64,000 nucleotides of DNA from Polaromonas sp. (GCA_030655515.1 JAURVI010000041.1:1-64000), one strand, 5' to 3'. Counted from the first letter of the stretch, positions 6,776 through 15,954 are shown. Translations and numbers: made by a program. The notes: a model not told the origin generated them from the letters alone.

Positions 6776-7915
6776 ATGACGACACCCCCTAGTTTAACGA
6801 GCGCCCTCGCTGCCCACATCCGCGGGGCCATTGAGGCCGCAGGCGGCTGGATCGGCTTTGACCGTTTCATGGAGATGGCCCTGTACACCCCCGGTCTGGG
6901 TTATTACGCCAACGATTCGCGCAAATTTGGTTTCCTGCCCCAGTCGGGCAGCGATTTTGTGACGGCCCCCGAGCTGTCGCCGCGTTTCGGCCAGGCGCTG
7001 GCGCGGCAGGTGGCGCAGGCGCTGCAGGCCACCGGCACCACCGACGTCTGGGAATTTGGCGCCGGTTCCGGCGCGCTGGCGCTGCAACTGCTGGACGCCC
7101 TCGGTTCGCAGATCGAGCGCTACACCATCGTTGATTTGTCCGGCAGCCTGCAGGCGCGCCAGCGCGAGCGCCTGGCCGTTCACGCCGGCAAGGTGTACTG
7201 GCTGGGCGAGTTGCCCGCGCAGATGCAGGGCGTGGTGCTTGGCAACGAGGTGCTGGACGCGATGCCAGTCCAGTGGCTGGTGCGGTACGCCGGCGCCTGG
7301 CATGAACGTGGTGTCGTCATGGCCCCCGCGCTTTCGTCTTCGTCCGATACGCACGAAGGCCGTTTCGTTTACGCCGACCGGCCGACCGGACTGCGGCCGC
7401 CGTTGGCGGTGGAGGGCAGCCATGACTACCTCACCGAAATCCATCCGCAGGCCCAGGGCTTTATCGCCACTTTGGCGGACAGGCTGCAGGCCGGCGCGGT
7501 GCTGCTACTCGACTACGGTTTTCCCGAGCATGAGTATTACCACCCGCAGCGCAGCATGGGCACGGTGATGTGTCACCGCGGCCATCGGCTTGACGCCGAT
7601 CCTCTGCAGGACGTGGGTGAGAAAGACATCACCGCGCATGTCAATTTCACCGGCATCGCGCTGGCCGGGCAGGAGGCCGGTTTGCAGGTGCTGGGCTACA
7701 CCAGCCAGGCGCGTTTTCTGCTGAACTGTGGTGTGCTCGACGGCATGGAAGACGCTTCCCTGGCCGAGCGGGGCATGGTGCAAAAACTGATCAACGAGCA
7801 TGAAATGGGCGAGCTGTTCAAGGTCATCGCCTTTGTCGTCGATTCACCGGCCCGGCCCTGGAGCGGTTGGCAGGCGCTCGGGTTTGCGCAAGGCGACCGC
7901 GTTCACACTTTATAG
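6776..7915 (+). CDS. MidA/NDUFAF7-type SAM-dependent methyltransferase
   Basis: The 379-residue protein belongs to COG1565. The order is a helical start with IGFDRFMEMALYTPGLGYYA, SDFVTAPELSPRFGQALARQ, the SAM loop EFGAGSGALALQLL, LGNEVLDAMPVQW and LLLDYGFPEHEYYHPQR. Eukaryotic NDUFAF7 dimethylates an arginine of complex I; the bacterial role is not established. I chose ATG 6776 (MTTPPSL); an in-frame GTG at 6761 is an alternative, and ATG 6671 would overlap the divergent folM-like gene. Confidence 0.88.
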   Translation: MTTPPSLTSALAAHIRGAIEAAGGWIGFDRFMEMALYTPGLGYYANDSRKFGFLPQSGSDFVTAPELSPRFGQALARQVAQALQATGTTDVWEFGAGSGALALQLLDALGSQIERYTIVDLSGSLQARQRERLAVHAGKVYWLGELPAQMQGVVLGNEVLDAMPVQWLVRYAGAWHERGVVMAPALSSSSDTHEGRFVYADRPTGLRPPLAVEGSHDYLTEIHPQAQGFIATLADRLQAGAVLLLDYGFPEHEYYHPQRSMGTVMCHRGHRLDADPLQDVGEKDITAHVNFTGIALAGQEAGLQVLGYTSQARFLLNCGVLDGMEDASLAERGMVQKLINEHEMGELFKVIAFVVDSPARPWSGWQALGFAQGDRVHTL

Positions 7916-8063
7916 CCCCCCGTTCGCTCGCAACGCGCGGCGTTCTCGGCCCCCGAGGCGGGCGTGGTGCCGGACGACGGGCTCAGGCCGATTCGTGCAG
8001 CAGCGCCTGGACCACGCTGGTGCCGAGGTGGTCGGACGGGTCGAGCCGCCTCAAAGAAGGCAT

Positions 8064-8109
8064 GCGCCCCTTGGGGGGCAGCGAACGAATGTGAGCGTGG
8101 GGGTCCATG
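8064..8109 (+). repeat. Dispersed repeat, copy 2, downstream of fixX
   Basis: GCGCCCCTTGGGGGGCAGCG is followed by AACGAATGTGAGCGTGGGGG and TCCATGG, nearly identical to the 2829-2873 copy. It lies in the 200-base gap between the convergent MidA-type gene and fixX. The palindrome has no T-run, so it is not an obvious terminator. Confidence 0.7.
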
Positions 8110-8117
8110 GTTTTTCG

Positions 8118-8417
8118 TTAACCGAACTTGAACAGAATGCCGTGCCCGCCACGCGGGTATTCCCATTCCACATTGGCGTGCTCGCTGCAGATGATGCGGC
8201 AACTTCCGCATTCGAGGCAACCGTCGGTGATCAGCGTCACGCTGCCGTTGCCCTCGACCTTGTAGCAGGATGCCGGGCAGACAAAGGTGCAGCTCTTGAT
8301 GCCGCAGTCGTTGGTGCAAACGTCAGCGTCCTTGATCTTGATGTGCGGCCGCCCGGCATCGACGCGGTAGCGGTTCTGGAAGAGTTTTTCTTCGACATTG
8401 ACGGTGATGGCATTCAT
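8118..8417 (-). CDS. fixX: FixX, ferredoxin-like partner of FixABC
   Basis: The 99-residue protein holds the cysteine set CTNDCGIKSCTFVCPASC and CLECGSCRIIC; the latter is a CxxCxxC 4Fe-4S motif of the FixX/ETF-QO type. FixX passes electrons with FixC in the FixABCX complex, which uses flavin bifurcation to reduce the ferredoxin or flavodoxin that feeds nitrogenase. The ATG overlaps the fixC stop (ATGA). It is the last gene of the operon. Confidence 0.93.
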   Translation of the reverse strand: MNAITVNVEEKLFQNRYRVDAGRPHIKIKDADVCTNDCGIKSCTFVCPASCYKVEGNGSVTLITDGCLECGSCRIICSEHANVEWEYPRGGHGILFKFG

Positions 8418-9724
8418 CGGATGGCCTTCCAGAGTTTGTAGGCATCGCCCACCAGGCCGGTGAGCTTGCGGGTTTTGCGGAAGTGCGCGAATATTTCGCG
8501 CTCCTTGGTCTTCTTGTCCACGCCGTCCACGGTGATCATGGTGCGCGCGGCCTGCGCCACCATGTCGGGGTAGGTGGTGAAGAACTGCGGGTTCTTGTGC
8601 AGCACGGCAGGCATGTCGCGGTACTTGTGCAGGTCCTTCATCACGAAGCTTTCATCGAGCGCGGCCTTGTAGCCCTTCAGCGCGGCGGCGCCGTAACCCT
8701 TGCCGGCACCCTTGGCGGCGATGACGGTTTCGGCGGCGAGCCGCCCGGTGGTCATCGCCAGGTTCGAACCTTCGCGGTGGACGGCATTGACGAAGCCGCC
8801 CGAGTCGCCGGCGATCATCCAGCCGTTGCCGTAGACCTTGGGGATCGCGTGGAAGCCGCCCTCGGGGATCAGGTGCGCGCAGTACTCCTTCATCTCGCCG
8901 CCTTCGATCAGCGGTGCGATCGAAGGGTGGCGCTTCATCTGCTCCAGCAGCACATAGGGGCTGGTGCGGTTCGTGTTTTGCTTGAAGTCGTTCAACATGC
9001 AGCCCACGCCGATGGTCAGCGACTCCTTGTTGGTGTAGAGGAAGCCGGTGCCCATCATGCCGTCGGTGATGCGGCCGACCATCTCGATCACGACGCCGGA
9101 TTCCTCGCCGATGTTGAAGCGCTGGCGGATCGTCTCTTCCGGCATGAAGAGGATCTCCTTCACGGCCAAGGCCACGTTGCCCGCCTTGATCTCGCCGTGA
9201 AAGCCCGCCTTGCGCGCCAGCGTCGAGTTCACCCCGTCGGCGAGGATCACCACGTCGGCATAGACGTCGCCCTGTTCGCGGTCGCACTGCACGCCCACCA
9301 CCTGGTCGCCGTCCATGATCAGGTGGTTCACCGTGGTCTCGCAGATCAGCAAGGCACCGGCTTCGCGCACTTTCGCGCTGAACCACTTGTCGAACTGCGC
9401 GCGCAGGATGGTGTAGCGGTTGTAAGGCGGCTTGTTGTAGTCCTCACTGCGGATGTGCGTGCCCACAAAAGAGGTCTCGTCCAGCAGCCACATGCGCTGC
9501 TCGATGATGTGGCGCTCCAGCGGCGCGTCCTCGCGGAAGTCGGGAATGATCTCTTCCAGCGCCTTGGCGTAGAGGATGGCGCCCTGCACGTTCTTGCTGC
9601 CCGGGTATTCGCCGCGCTCGATCTGCAGCACCTGGAGTCCGGCCTTGGCCAGGGTGTAGGCGCAGGCATTGCCCGCCGGGCCGGCGCCGACGACGATGGC
9701 ATCGAATTGGGATGGTTTTTTCAT
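8414..9724 (-). CDS. fixC: FixC, flavoprotein (ETF-quinone oxidoreductase type)
   Basis: The 436-residue protein begins with an FAD dinucleotide fold, IVVGAGPAGNACAYTLAKAG with a following IERG acid. Further on are KNVQGAILYAKAL, VVGVQCDREQGDVYADVVIL and MIAGDSGGFVNAVHREGSNL, all typical of FixC. It is the membrane-associated quinone-reducing part of FixABCX. I chose ATG 9724 (MKKPSQFD); the in-frame upstream extension to 9790 is encoded by a dispersed repeat and is not protein-like. It is separated from fixB by 100 bases that hold that repeat. Confidence 0.93.
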   Translation of the reverse strand: MKKPSQFDAIVVGAGPAGNACAYTLAKAGLQVLQIERGEYPGSKNVQGAILYAKALEEIIPDFREDAPLERHIIEQRMWLLDETSFVGTHIRSEDYNKPPYNRYTILRAQFDKWFSAKVREAGALLICETTVNHLIMDGDQVVGVQCDREQGDVYADVVILADGVNSTLARKAGFHGEIKAGNVALAVKEILFMPEETIRQRFNIGEESGVVIEMVGRITDGMMGTGFLYTNKESLTIGVGCMLNDFKQNTNRTSPYVLLEQMKRHPSIAPLIEGGEMKEYCAHLIPEGGFHAIPKVYGNGWMIAGDSGGFVNAVHREGSNLAMTTGRLAAETVIAAKGAGKGYGAAALKGYKAALDESFVMKDLHKYRDMPAVLHKNPQFFTTYPDMVAQAARTMITVDGVDKKTKEREIFAHFRKTRKLTGLVGDAYKLWKAIR

Positions 9725-9760
9725 GTCAGGTCTCCCGCCGGGCCGCCCCAAGGGAGGCCT

Positions 9761-9813
9761 GCGCCCCCTCGGGAGGCAGCGAATACACAAAGTGATGAGC
9801 GTGGGGGTTCATT
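9761..9813 (+). repeat. Dispersed repeat, copy 3, between fixB and fixC
   Basis: GCGCCCCCTCGGGAGGCAGC is followed by GAATACACAAAGTGATGAGC and GTGGGGGTTCATTG. It interrupts an otherwise tightly spaced operon, which suggests insertion of the repeat between two genes that were formerly close. Confidence 0.65.
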
Positions 9814-9824
9814 GATGCGCTCCT

Positions 9825-10937
9825 TTAAGCCACCAGGCGACGGCGCTGCGCCAGATGGGCGGCGAAGGCCTGCGTCAGCGCGGGCAGCACCTGCAGCGCG
9901 TTGCCGACGATGCCGTAATGCGCGAAGTCGAAGATCGGCGCGTTCGGGTCGGTGTTGATCGCCACGATCACGTCCGACGCCTCCATGCCCACGCGGTGCT
10001 GGATCGCGCCGGAGATGCCGGCGGCGATATAGAGCTTGGGTCGCACGGTCTTGCCGGTCTGCCCCACCTGGCGATCAGCCTCGACCCAGCCGGCCTGTAC
10101 GCAGGGCCGCGTGGCGCCCACCTCGCCGCCAAGCACGCGCGCCAGTTCGAACACCAGCTTGAAGTTCTCGGGGTTCTTCAGGCCCTTGCCGCCGCTGACG
10201 ATCACGTCGGCATAGGGCAGGTTGATCTGGTTGCTGTTCGCGTCGGCAATGAAGTCGAGCAGCTTGGTGACGATCTGCGTCTCCACCATGCCCAGCGTTT
10301 CCTGCACGGTCTCGCCGGTGCGGCTGGCGTCCGCCTGCGGCATGGCCATGACACGCGGGCGCACCGTGGCCATTTGCGGTCGGTAGGCCAGCGTCATGAT
10401 GGTGCAAAGCAGCGAGCCGCCAAAGGTCGGGCGCGTGGCGGCCAGCGCGCGCGAGCTGGGGTCGATGTTGAGTTCGGTGCAGTCGGCGGTCAGTCCCGTG
10501 AGCAGCGTGGTCGCTACCGACCCGGCCAGGTCGCGGCCCATCGATGTGGCGCCCAGCAGCAGAATCTCGGGCTGGTACTTGTTGACCAGGTCCGTGAGTC
10601 CTTTGGTGAAAGGCTCGTTGCGGTAGCCTTTGAGTACCGGGTCATGCACGATGTAAGCCTTGTCGGCCCCGAAAGTGAAGGCCTCGGCGGCGAACTTTTC
10701 CAGCGGTTCGTCGCTGCCGCCGAGCACGACCACGCCGACCGCGCTGTCCAGCTTGTCGGCCAGCTTGCGCGCTTCGCCCAGCAGCTCCCACGACACGCTA
10801 TGCACATGGCCGCGGTCGTGTTCGATGAAGACCCAAACGCCCTTGTAGGCCTTCAACGCTTCAGAAAGTTCCAGGTTGCGCCCGCGGCCGGCGGGGCGCT
10901 TGACCGGTGCCGCAGATTCGTGGGGGGCTTGACTCAT
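9825..10937 (-). CDS. fixB: FixB, electron transfer flavoprotein alpha subunit
   Basis: The 370-residue protein has the ETF-alpha C-terminal FAD site: [39 protein letters not shown] and [15 protein letters not shown]. The N-terminal half has [20 protein letters not shown]. It pairs with FixA. I chose ATG 10937 (MSQAPHES) because it overlaps the fixA stop (ATGA); the longer frame to 11159 runs antiparallel to no known domain and lies inside fixA. Confidence 0.93.
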   Translation of the reverse strand: MSQAPHESAAPVKRPAGRGRNLELSEALKAYKGVWVFIEHDRGHVHSVSWELLGEARKLADKLDSAVGVVVLGGSDEPLEKFAAEAFTFGADKAYIVHDPVLKGYRNEPFTKGLTDLVNKYQPEILLLGATSMGRDLAGSVATTLLTGLTADCTELNIDPSSRALAATRPTFGGSLLCTIMTLAYRPQMATVRPRVMAMPQADASRTGETVQETLGMVETQIVTKLLDFIADANSNQINLPYADVIVSGGKGLKNPENFKLVFELARVLGGEVGATRPCVQAGWVEADRQVGQTGKTVRPKLYIAAGISGAIQHRVGMEASDVIVAINTDPNAPIFDFAHYGIVGNALQVLPALTQAFAAHLAQRRRLVA

Positions 10938-11782
10938 GACAGTTCCTTCATCAGCAGGTCGGACTCCAGCGTCGGGTGGCGCGTGAAGATTTTCTGCAAC
11001 AGATTGAGCGACACGTCGCGCAGGCTGGAGGTTTCCAGGTCCAGCCTCTCGGCCTTCTCGCTGCGCGGTGTCGGGCCGAAGACCTTGCTCACCACCGTGG
11101 GCGACCCTTTCAGGCCGATCTTGTCCACGTCCTCGATGCCGGCCTGCTCCTTGTTCCATTTGCGCACCGGGTAGCCGGCGGCGTGGATCATGGCGGGCAG
11201 CGACGCAAAGCGCAGCTCGTTGCTGTTTTCCAGCATCGTGATCAGGCAGGGCAGTTCGGTCTTGAGCACCTGCACGCCGCCTTCGGCGCGCCGCTCCACC
11301 GTGATCGTTCGGTTCACCAGGTCGGTTTCGACGATGCGCGAGACGTAGGTCAGCAATTGCAGGCCCATGCGCTTGGCGATGCCGGGACCGACCTGGGCGG
11401 TGTCGCCGTCGATGGTCTGCTTGCCGGTGAAGACGATGTCCACCGCCTGTTCGCTGGCGATCTGGCGGATGCCCGCCGCCAGCGCATAGGAGGTCGCCAG
11501 CGTGTCGGCGCCGGCGAAGGCCCGGTCGGTCACCAGCACCGCGTCATCGGCGCCGTAGCTGATGCACTTGCGCAGCGCATCCTCGGCCTGCGGCGGGCCC
11601 ATGCACAGCATGGTGACCTTGCCGCCGAACTTGTCTTTCAGCCGCAGGGCTTCTTCGAGTGAGAACAAGTCATACGGGTTGACGATGGCCGGTACGCCCT
11701 GGCGCATGATGGTGTTGGTGACCGGGTGGACGCGGATCTGCGCCGAGTCGGGCACTTGTTTGATGCAGACGACGATGTGCAT
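10934..11782 (-). CDS. fixA: FixA, electron transfer flavoprotein beta subunit
   Basis: The 282-residue protein opens [20 protein letters not shown] and contains [20 protein letters not shown] and [20 protein letters not shown], standard ETF-beta signatures. With FixB it forms the bifurcating flavoprotein heterodimer that takes electrons from NADH. The gene starts 13 bases after nifW, in an operon with nifV, cysE/nifP and nifW, so it serves nitrogen fixation rather than fatty-acid oxidation. Confidence 0.94.
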   Translation of the reverse strand: MHIVVCIKQVPDSAQIRVHPVTNTIMRQGVPAIVNPYDLFSLEEALRLKDKFGGKVTMLCMGPPQAEDALRKCISYGADDAVLVTDRAFAGADTLATSYALAAGIRQIASEQAVDIVFTGKQTIDGDTAQVGPGIAKRMGLQLLTYVSRIVETDLVNRTITVERRAEGGVQVLKTELPCLITMLENSNELRFASLPAMIHAAGYPVRKWNKEQAGIEDVDKIGLKGSPTVVSKVFGPTPRSEKAERLDLETSSLRDVSLNLLQKIFTRHPTLESDLLMKELS

Positions 11783-11795
11783 GTCCGTTCTCCCC

Positions 11796-12134
11796 TCAAG
11801 CCGTCGAGCGCATCGGCATTGACGCCTTGAGGCTGTCGAGCATCACATGCTGTTTGCCGTCGGTGTCCTGGAACACCTTGAAGACTTTTTCCTGTGCCGG
11901 TGTGGAACTGACGAAGTCCCCGTAGGCCTTGGCCAGCAGCCCGCGGTACGCGGTGAACATCTGGACTTCATCGGTCTGCGGCAGCCCGTTTTGCTGGCGC
12001 AGGTACTGGAAGAAGCGCTTGAGAATGTGCAGCCGGCTGACGTTGACCACTTTCTGGTCGAACGGCACGCCGAAGAACTGCAGAAAGTCCTCGGCCGAGG
12101 ACAATGCCTTGAGTTGTTGAAGAAAGTTTTCCAT
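11796..12134 (-). CDS. nifW: Nitrogenase-stabilising protein NifW
   Basis: The 112-residue protein starts MENFLQQLKALSSAEDFLQF followed by FGVPFDQKVVNVSRLHIL and KRFFQYL, which is the NifW pattern. NifW protects the MoFe protein and helps its maturation. Only six bases separate it from the preceding cysE/nifP gene. Length matches the family (about 100-115 residues). Confidence 0.92.
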   Translation of the reverse strand: MENFLQQLKALSSAEDFLQFFGVPFDQKVVNVSRLHILKRFFQYLRQQNGLPQTDEVQMFTAYRGLLAKAYGDFVSSTPAQEKVFKVFQDTDGKQHVMLDSLKASMPMRSTA

Positions 12135-12140
12135 CGGTGT

Positions 12141-12917
12141 TTATTCCTCGGTGGAGGTTTGAAGAAAGGGCCGTTCGAAGCCCGGTTCGGCGCAGTGGTC
12201 GTCGCAGGCGCTGCAGGCCGCGTCGGAGGTGGCCAGGAAGCCGGCATGGGCCTGCGCTCGCTCCAGTTGCGCAACGCGGTCCAGCAGGCAGGCGATGGCC
12301 TTGCCGACCGGGTCGGGAATCAGGTGGTGGTCCAGGTCGAAGCCGTGGGTGGTGCGGCGCCGCGCCACTACCACGCGGCCCGGAATGCCGACGACGGTGG
12401 CGCCCGCGGGCACCGCATCGATGACCACGGAGTTGGCTGCAATGCGGGCGCGGTCGCCGACCACGATGGGCCCCAGAATCTTGGCGCCCGCGCCCACCAC
12501 CACCTGGTTGCCCAGCGTCGGGTGGCGCTTGCCGGCGCGCCAGGTCGTGCCGCCCAGCGTCACGCCATGGTAGAGCGTCACGTCGTTGCCGATCTCGGCC
12601 GTCTCGCCGATCACGACGCCGGCGCCATGGTCTATGAAGAAGCGCGTGCCGATGCGGGCACCGGGGTGAATGTCCGCATGGGTCAGCCAGCGCGCGAAAA
12701 AGGATATCCAGCGGGGCAGGTAGCGCCAGCCGCGCCGCCACAGCGCATGCGCCAGCCGGTGCAGCGCGATGGCCTGCACGCCGGGGTAGATGGTCCATAC
12801 CTCGACCAGATTGCGCGCGGCCGGGTCACGTTCGAGTACGCAATGCGCATCCTCGCGCAGCAAAGACCACCAGGAGGGGGGGCGCGCGGTTTGTGCCATG
12901 TTGGTCAGAGCGGGCAT
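12141..12917 (-). CDS. cysE: Serine O-acetyltransferase (CysE, NifP type)
   Basis: The 258-residue protein has the helical N-terminal domain ([37 protein letters not shown]) and the left-handed beta-helix [38 protein letters not shown]. It acetylates serine for cysteine synthesis. In nif clusters this copy is called NifP and boosts cysteine supply for Fe-S cofactor assembly; the position between nifV and nifW supports that. An odd feature is the cysteine-rich C-terminal tail [13 protein letters not shown] chose ATG 12917 (MPALTNMAQ) as it excludes an unlikely N-terminal extension. Confidence 0.9.
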   Translation of the reverse strand: MPALTNMAQTARPPSWWSLLREDAHCVLERDPAARNLVEVWTIYPGVQAIALHRLAHALWRRGWRYLPRWISFFARWLTHADIHPGARIGTRFFIDHGAGVVIGETAEIGNDVTLYHGVTLGGTTWRAGKRHPTLGNQVVVGAGAKILGPIVVGDRARIAANSVVIDAVPAGATVVGIPGRVVVARRRTTHGFDLDHHLIPDPVGKAIACLLDRVAQLERAQAHAGFLATSDAACSACDDHCAEPGFERPFLQTSTEE

Positions 12918-12948
12918 GGATTTTTCTTTCGGGGCTTCATGCCAGGCG

Positions 12949-14106
12949 TCAGGCCACTGACGCGGAGGGGGGCGGCACCAGGGGCGAACGCGACTCGCGC
13001 AGAAAGCGGTGCAGATCTTCCGGCGTCGGCTCCTGCTTGGCGCCCATCGCATGGTTGCGGATGCGCGTCAGCAGCCGGCCCGTGAGGCCGCCGTCGTTCA
13101 GCACCACGCCGAGCGCGTCATAGGCCTGGCGCACCGCCTGCGAACCGGAATGCTTGCCCAGCACCGTGCGCCGCTGGCGGCCGAGTTCCGAGGGATCGAA
13201 ACTCTCGTAGGTGGCGGCATTTTTCAGGAGGCCGTCGATGTGAATGCCTGATTCATGGGTGAACACGGCCTCGCCGACGATGCTTTTGTTGAATGCCACC
13301 CGGCGGCCCGATGCGCGCTCGACCAGGCGCGAGATGGGAACCAGCGCCCGCGTGTCCACACCGGTGTTGGCATGGTGCAAGTGGCGCACGCCCATCACCA
13401 CCTCTTCCAGCGCCGCATTGCCGGCGCGTTCGCCCAGGCCGTTGACCGTGGTGTTGGCATGCGTCGCGCCGGCGCGCAAGGCCGCCAGGGTGTTGGCGGT
13501 GGCCAGGCCTAAATCGTTATGGGCGTGGATTTCGATCTCGATGTCCACCGCCTCGCGCAGTCGGGCAATGGCCTCATAAGTGGTGAACGGGTCCAGCACG
13601 CCCAGCGTGTCGGCAAAGCGCACGCGGCTGGCGCCGCAGGCCTGGGCCCGCTGCGCGACCTGGATCAGGAAGCCGATATCGGCGCGCGACGCATCTTCGG
13701 CCCCGAGCGTAATCTTGCGCCCGCTGGCTGCCGCTTGTTCGATCACCCGTGTGACCTGCGCCAACACCCACTCGCGCGACTGGCGCAGCTTGTGGCGCAG
13801 GTGGATGTCCGACACCGGAATCGAGAGGTGAACAATGTCGGCCTGGCAGCGCAGCGCACTGGCCAGGTCGCCATCGGTCAGGCGGCCCCAGACCATCAAG
13901 GCGGCCGGCAGCTCAAGGGCTGCAATGGCGTTGATGCAGGCGATCTCTTCGTCGCCCATGGCGGGAATGCCGATCTCCATCTCCGGCACGCCGGCTGCGG
14001 CCAGCGCGCAGGCAATCGCACACTTCTCATCGACGGTAAAGGCCACCCCGGCGGTCTGCTCGCCATCGCGCAGCGTGGTGTCGTTGATGATCAGGTTGAG
14101 GGGCAT
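12949..14106 (-). CDS. nifV: Homocitrate synthase NifV
   Basis: The 385-residue TIM-barrel protein begins [20 protein letters not shown], the DxTLRDGEQ signature of the isopropylmalate/homocitrate synthase family. [20 protein letters not shown] carries the metal-binding HxH and [17 protein letters not shown] is the second family signature. NifV condenses acetyl-CoA with 2-oxoglutarate to give the homocitrate of FeMo-cofactor. The 385-residue length and nif context favour NifV over LeuA. It is the first gene of the operon, and the ATG at 14106 lies 28 bases from a sigma54-type promoter. Confidence 0.93.
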   Translation of the reverse strand: MPLNLIINDTTLRDGEQTAGVAFTVDEKCAIACALAAAGVPEMEIGIPAMGDEEIACINAIAALELPAALMVWGRLTDGDLASALRCQADIVHLSIPVSDIHLRHKLRQSREWVLAQVTRVIEQAAASGRKITLGAEDASRADIGFLIQVAQRAQACGASRVRFADTLGVLDPFTTYEAIARLREAVDIEIEIHAHNDLGLATANTLAALRAGATHANTTVNGLGERAGNAALEEVVMGVRHLHHANTGVDTRALVPISRLVERASGRRVAFNKSIVGEAVFTHESGIHIDGLLKNAATYESFDPSELGRQRRTVLGKHSGSQAVRQAYDALGVVLNDGGLTGRLLTRIRNHAMGAKQEPTPEDLHRFLRESRSPLVPPPSASVA

Positions 14107-14133
14107 GGTGTGGCGTCCTTTGCCTACCCTCAA

Positions 14134-14149
14134 TGCAAGGTGTATGCCA
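14134..14149 (-). promoter_or_regulatory. Sigma54 -24/-12 promoter of the nifV operon
   Basis: On the minus strand TGGCATACACCTTGCA matches TGGCAC-N5-TTGCA in all but one defined base. It ends 28 bases before the nifV ATG. A NifA-type site lies about 105 bases further upstream. Confidence 0.8.
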
Positions 14150-14253
14150 CCTGTTTTTGACGCTGAAAACGCCCCTGGGGAGCGACCGTGGGGCGCGTTT
14201 GTCGGGTCTGGGGCCGCCAGCCCGGCCCATCGTCTAACTGCGCTTGTCGGGAA

Positions 14254-14269
14254 TGTTCTGTTTCGGACA
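14254..14269 (-). promoter_or_regulatory. NifA upstream activator site
   Basis: TGTTCTGTTTCGGACA fits the NifA consensus TGT-N10-ACA exactly. Its distance to the -24 box (14149) is about 105 bases, the usual range for enhancer action with DNA looping. It lies between nifV and the end of a VapC-type gene. Confidence 0.75.
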
Positions 14270-14308
14270 GAGCTGTGTGAGCGGGGCGAAGCCGGCGGTG
14301 TTTTCCCT

Positions 14309-14704
14309 TCAGGCAATGAGAGTCATGCCAGCATGCTTGGATGCGCCAACATCAAAAGTCATGATGTGGGTGCAACCAGCACCCGATGCAGACCTTTCGA
14401 TCAAGCAGTCTGCAAAGTCAGCCTTACCTTGACCAAAAACTCGCAGAGCACGCATGACCTGATCCGCACGCTCCACCAAAAATGGCTTGGTGCGAAGAAT
14501 GGCCTCCAGCGCTTGTCCAACCTGCTCACCGGTCAACTCGTAGCAGGAGGTCAACACCCAGTACAACTCGATGACGGACACGATGGTGATATATCCGGGG
14601 TTGTCGCCGTCCAGAGACTCGATGAGCTTGTTCGCCTTGGGCGAATTCTTGAGGTCATCTTGCATGATGTAGCGCACCAGGACATTCGTGTCGAGGCCGA
14701 TCAT
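14309..14704 (-). CDS. PIN-domain toxin, VapC type
   Basis: The 131-residue protein has the PIN acid residues in [25 protein letters not shown] and KADFADCLI, ending with a [11 protein letters not shown] strand. PIN toxins are metal-dependent ribonucleases. The ATG overlaps the stop of the antitoxin gene (ATGA), the standard antitoxin-first layout. The 3' end lies only 40 bases from the NifA site of the nifV operon. Confidence 0.87.
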   Translation of the reverse strand: MIGLDTNVLVRYIMQDDLKNSPKANKLIESLDGDNPGYITIVSVIELYWVLTSCYELTGEQVGQALEAILRTKPFLVERADQVMRALRVFGQGKADFADCLIERSASGAGCTHIMTFDVGASKHAGMTLIA

Positions 14705-14943
14705 CGTGCTGCCGCCCCGCGCTTCGCAATGGCCGCATTCATGGACTCAATGGAAACGGTTCTCTTGGCAGGGCCAAACATCCCCTTGAGCTTGGTTACT
14801 TCGCTGGTGGCCGCAACGAACTCGTAGCGGCCTGGGGCGATCTGAACAAATTCAACCCGATCACCGGCGTCAACCTTGAGGTCATTGCGTACCTCGACAG
14901 GAATGGTGATCTGGCCTTTGGAGGTGAGAGTTGCGGTTGACAT
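14701..14943 (-). CDS. AbrB/MazE-type antitoxin
   Basis: The 80-residue protein opens with the swapped-hairpin AbrB motif ATLTSKGQITIPVEVRNDL and DAGDRVEFVQIAPGRYEF. The C-terminal tail would bind the PIN toxin. It precedes vapC in the same operon. An inverted-repeat stretch, CCTTACTTTAAGGTAAGG at about 14956-14973, lies just upstream of the start and is a good candidate operator. Confidence 0.85.
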   Translation of the reverse strand: MSTATLTSKGQITIPVEVRNDLKVDAGDRVEFVQIAPGRYEFVAATSEVTKLKGMFGPAKRTVSIESMNAAIAKRGAAAR

Positions 14944-14955
14944 GTTCGAATCCTT

Positions 14956-14973
14956 TTCCTTACTTTAAGGTAA
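14956..14973. promoter_or_regulatory. Palindrome upstream of the AbrB/VapC pair (candidate operator)
   Basis: CCTTACTTTAAGGTAAGG contains the inverted halves CCTTAC and GTAAGG. It sits 13 bases from the antitoxin ATG, where autorepressing antitoxins normally bind. Confidence 0.5.
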
Positions 14974-15012
14974 GGCATTCGAGTTGTCAAGCCTCAGCCT
15001 CTGCTCTGCTCC

Positions 15013-15513
15013 TCAATACGGCGTGCCGTCCTTGTGCGCGAACTGCCATGTCCCGTGCTGACCCAAGGCGGCTTGCAAATCGTCGTCCGGGTAGGTCGCC
15101 GTGTCGCCGGCGCTGCGGTCGCCGACTTCGAGATAGAGAACGTCGGCGCGGGTCCGGTTCACCAGTTGATGGCCGTTGCCGCTGCCGGCCTTGAAACCCG
15201 CACACATGCCCGGCGCCAGCGGCGTCTCGCCCTGGTCCGTGATCAGCACCGGGTGCCCTTCCAGCACATAGACGAATTCATCCTGCTTGGTGTGGGCGTG
15301 ACGCAGCGCGGAGCCGGCCCCGGGAACGAGGCGCGTCAGGTTGACGCCAAAGTTCGACAAACCGAAGAGATCACCCAGTGCCCGCTTCTCCCGCCCCGCC
15401 ATGCGCGACGCAAACGGTTCCGGGTAGTTGGAAGGTTTGGTGCGGGGGGCGGTGTCCAGGGCCGTTATGGCTATTGGGAATTCGATATTCCCTTTGAGCG
15501 CTGCATCAGACAT
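15013..15513 (-). CDS. Cupin-domain protein
   Basis: The 166-residue single-domain cupin contains the metal motif GSALRHAHTKQDEFVYVLEG (HxH-x5-E type) and PLAPGMCAGFKAG with NGHQLVNR for the final histidine. Such proteins include sugar isomerases, small dioxygenases and sensor-like cupins; nothing in the sequence or context fixes the substrate. The start overlaps the stop of the upstream HigA-like gene by eight bases, so the pair is co-transcribed. Confidence 0.8.
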   Translation of the reverse strand: MSDAALKGNIEFPIAITALDTAPRTKPSNYPEPFASRMAGREKRALGDLFGLSNFGVNLTRLVPGAGSALRHAHTKQDEFVYVLEGHPVLITDQGETPLAPGMCAGFKAGSGNGHQLVNRTRADVLYLEVGDRSAGDTATYPDDDLQAALGQHGTWQFAHKDGTPY

Positions 15514-15814
15514 GAGCCTGTACCTGCGTGGTGAGCTTCAGGCCCAAGGCGCGGCAGACGCGGGCAATGGTGTCAAAACGCGGTTGGGAATTGGGGCGCA
15601 AGGCCTTGTAAAGCGCCTCGCGCGTCAGGCCGGCCGCTCGGGCGACCTCTGTCATGCCGCGTGCCCGCGCCACCACGCCCAAGGCGTGCATCAATTCGGA
15701 CGAGTCATCGTCCTCCAGCACGACGCTCAGATACGTGGCAATGTTCTCGTCGCTTTTAAGGTGCTCAGCCAGATCGAAGTCGGGAAGTGCTTCGACCTTG
15801 ATTTTCTTGCTCAT
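15506..15814 (-). CDS. HigA-like addiction-module antidote (second, orphan)
   Basis: The 102-residue protein has the same layout as the antidote at 240-527: an acidic start, LAEHLKSDENIATYLSVVLE, then VARARGMTEVARAAGLTREA and LYKALRPNSQPRFDT, a helix-turn-helix. It is a diverged relative, not a copy. The toxin upstream is reduced to its last 45 or so codons (15811-15954), so the antidote again lacks a full partner. ATGA couples the two. Confidence 0.8.
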   Translation of the reverse strand: MSKKIKVEALPDFDLAEHLKSDENIATYLSVVLEDDDSSELMHALGVVARARGMTEVARAAGLTREALYKALRPNSQPRFDTIARVCRALGLKLTTQVQAHV

Positions 15815-15954
15815 GTTTGTTCCTTGAAAACGAGGGTGGCAGCGAGCTTCTTGGCCGCGGCAATATCGCTGGCTTGGCTGGACTTGTCACCCCCGCCCAG
15901 CATGACAATCAAGACCGTGCCGTGCTTACGACGTCCTGATGTGACAACGTTGGG
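15811..15954 (-). pseudogene. 3' remnant of a HigB/RelE-like killer toxin
   Basis: The minus strand from about 15935 gives RRKHGTVLIVMLGGGDKSSQ, then ASDIAAAKKLAATLVFKEQT and a stop that overlaps the antidote ATG. GGDKSSQxxDI is the family's C-terminal signature. Upstream, the expected N-terminal half (about 60 residues) is absent and replaced by AT-richer, unrecognised sequence. The break point is around 15954. From there to 16289 I see no gene. Confidence 0.65.

Noticed and set aside
8483..9958. A 491-codon open frame on the plus strand opposite fixC and fixB
   Set aside because: It is the antisense of clear flavoprotein genes in high-GC DNA and has no family features.
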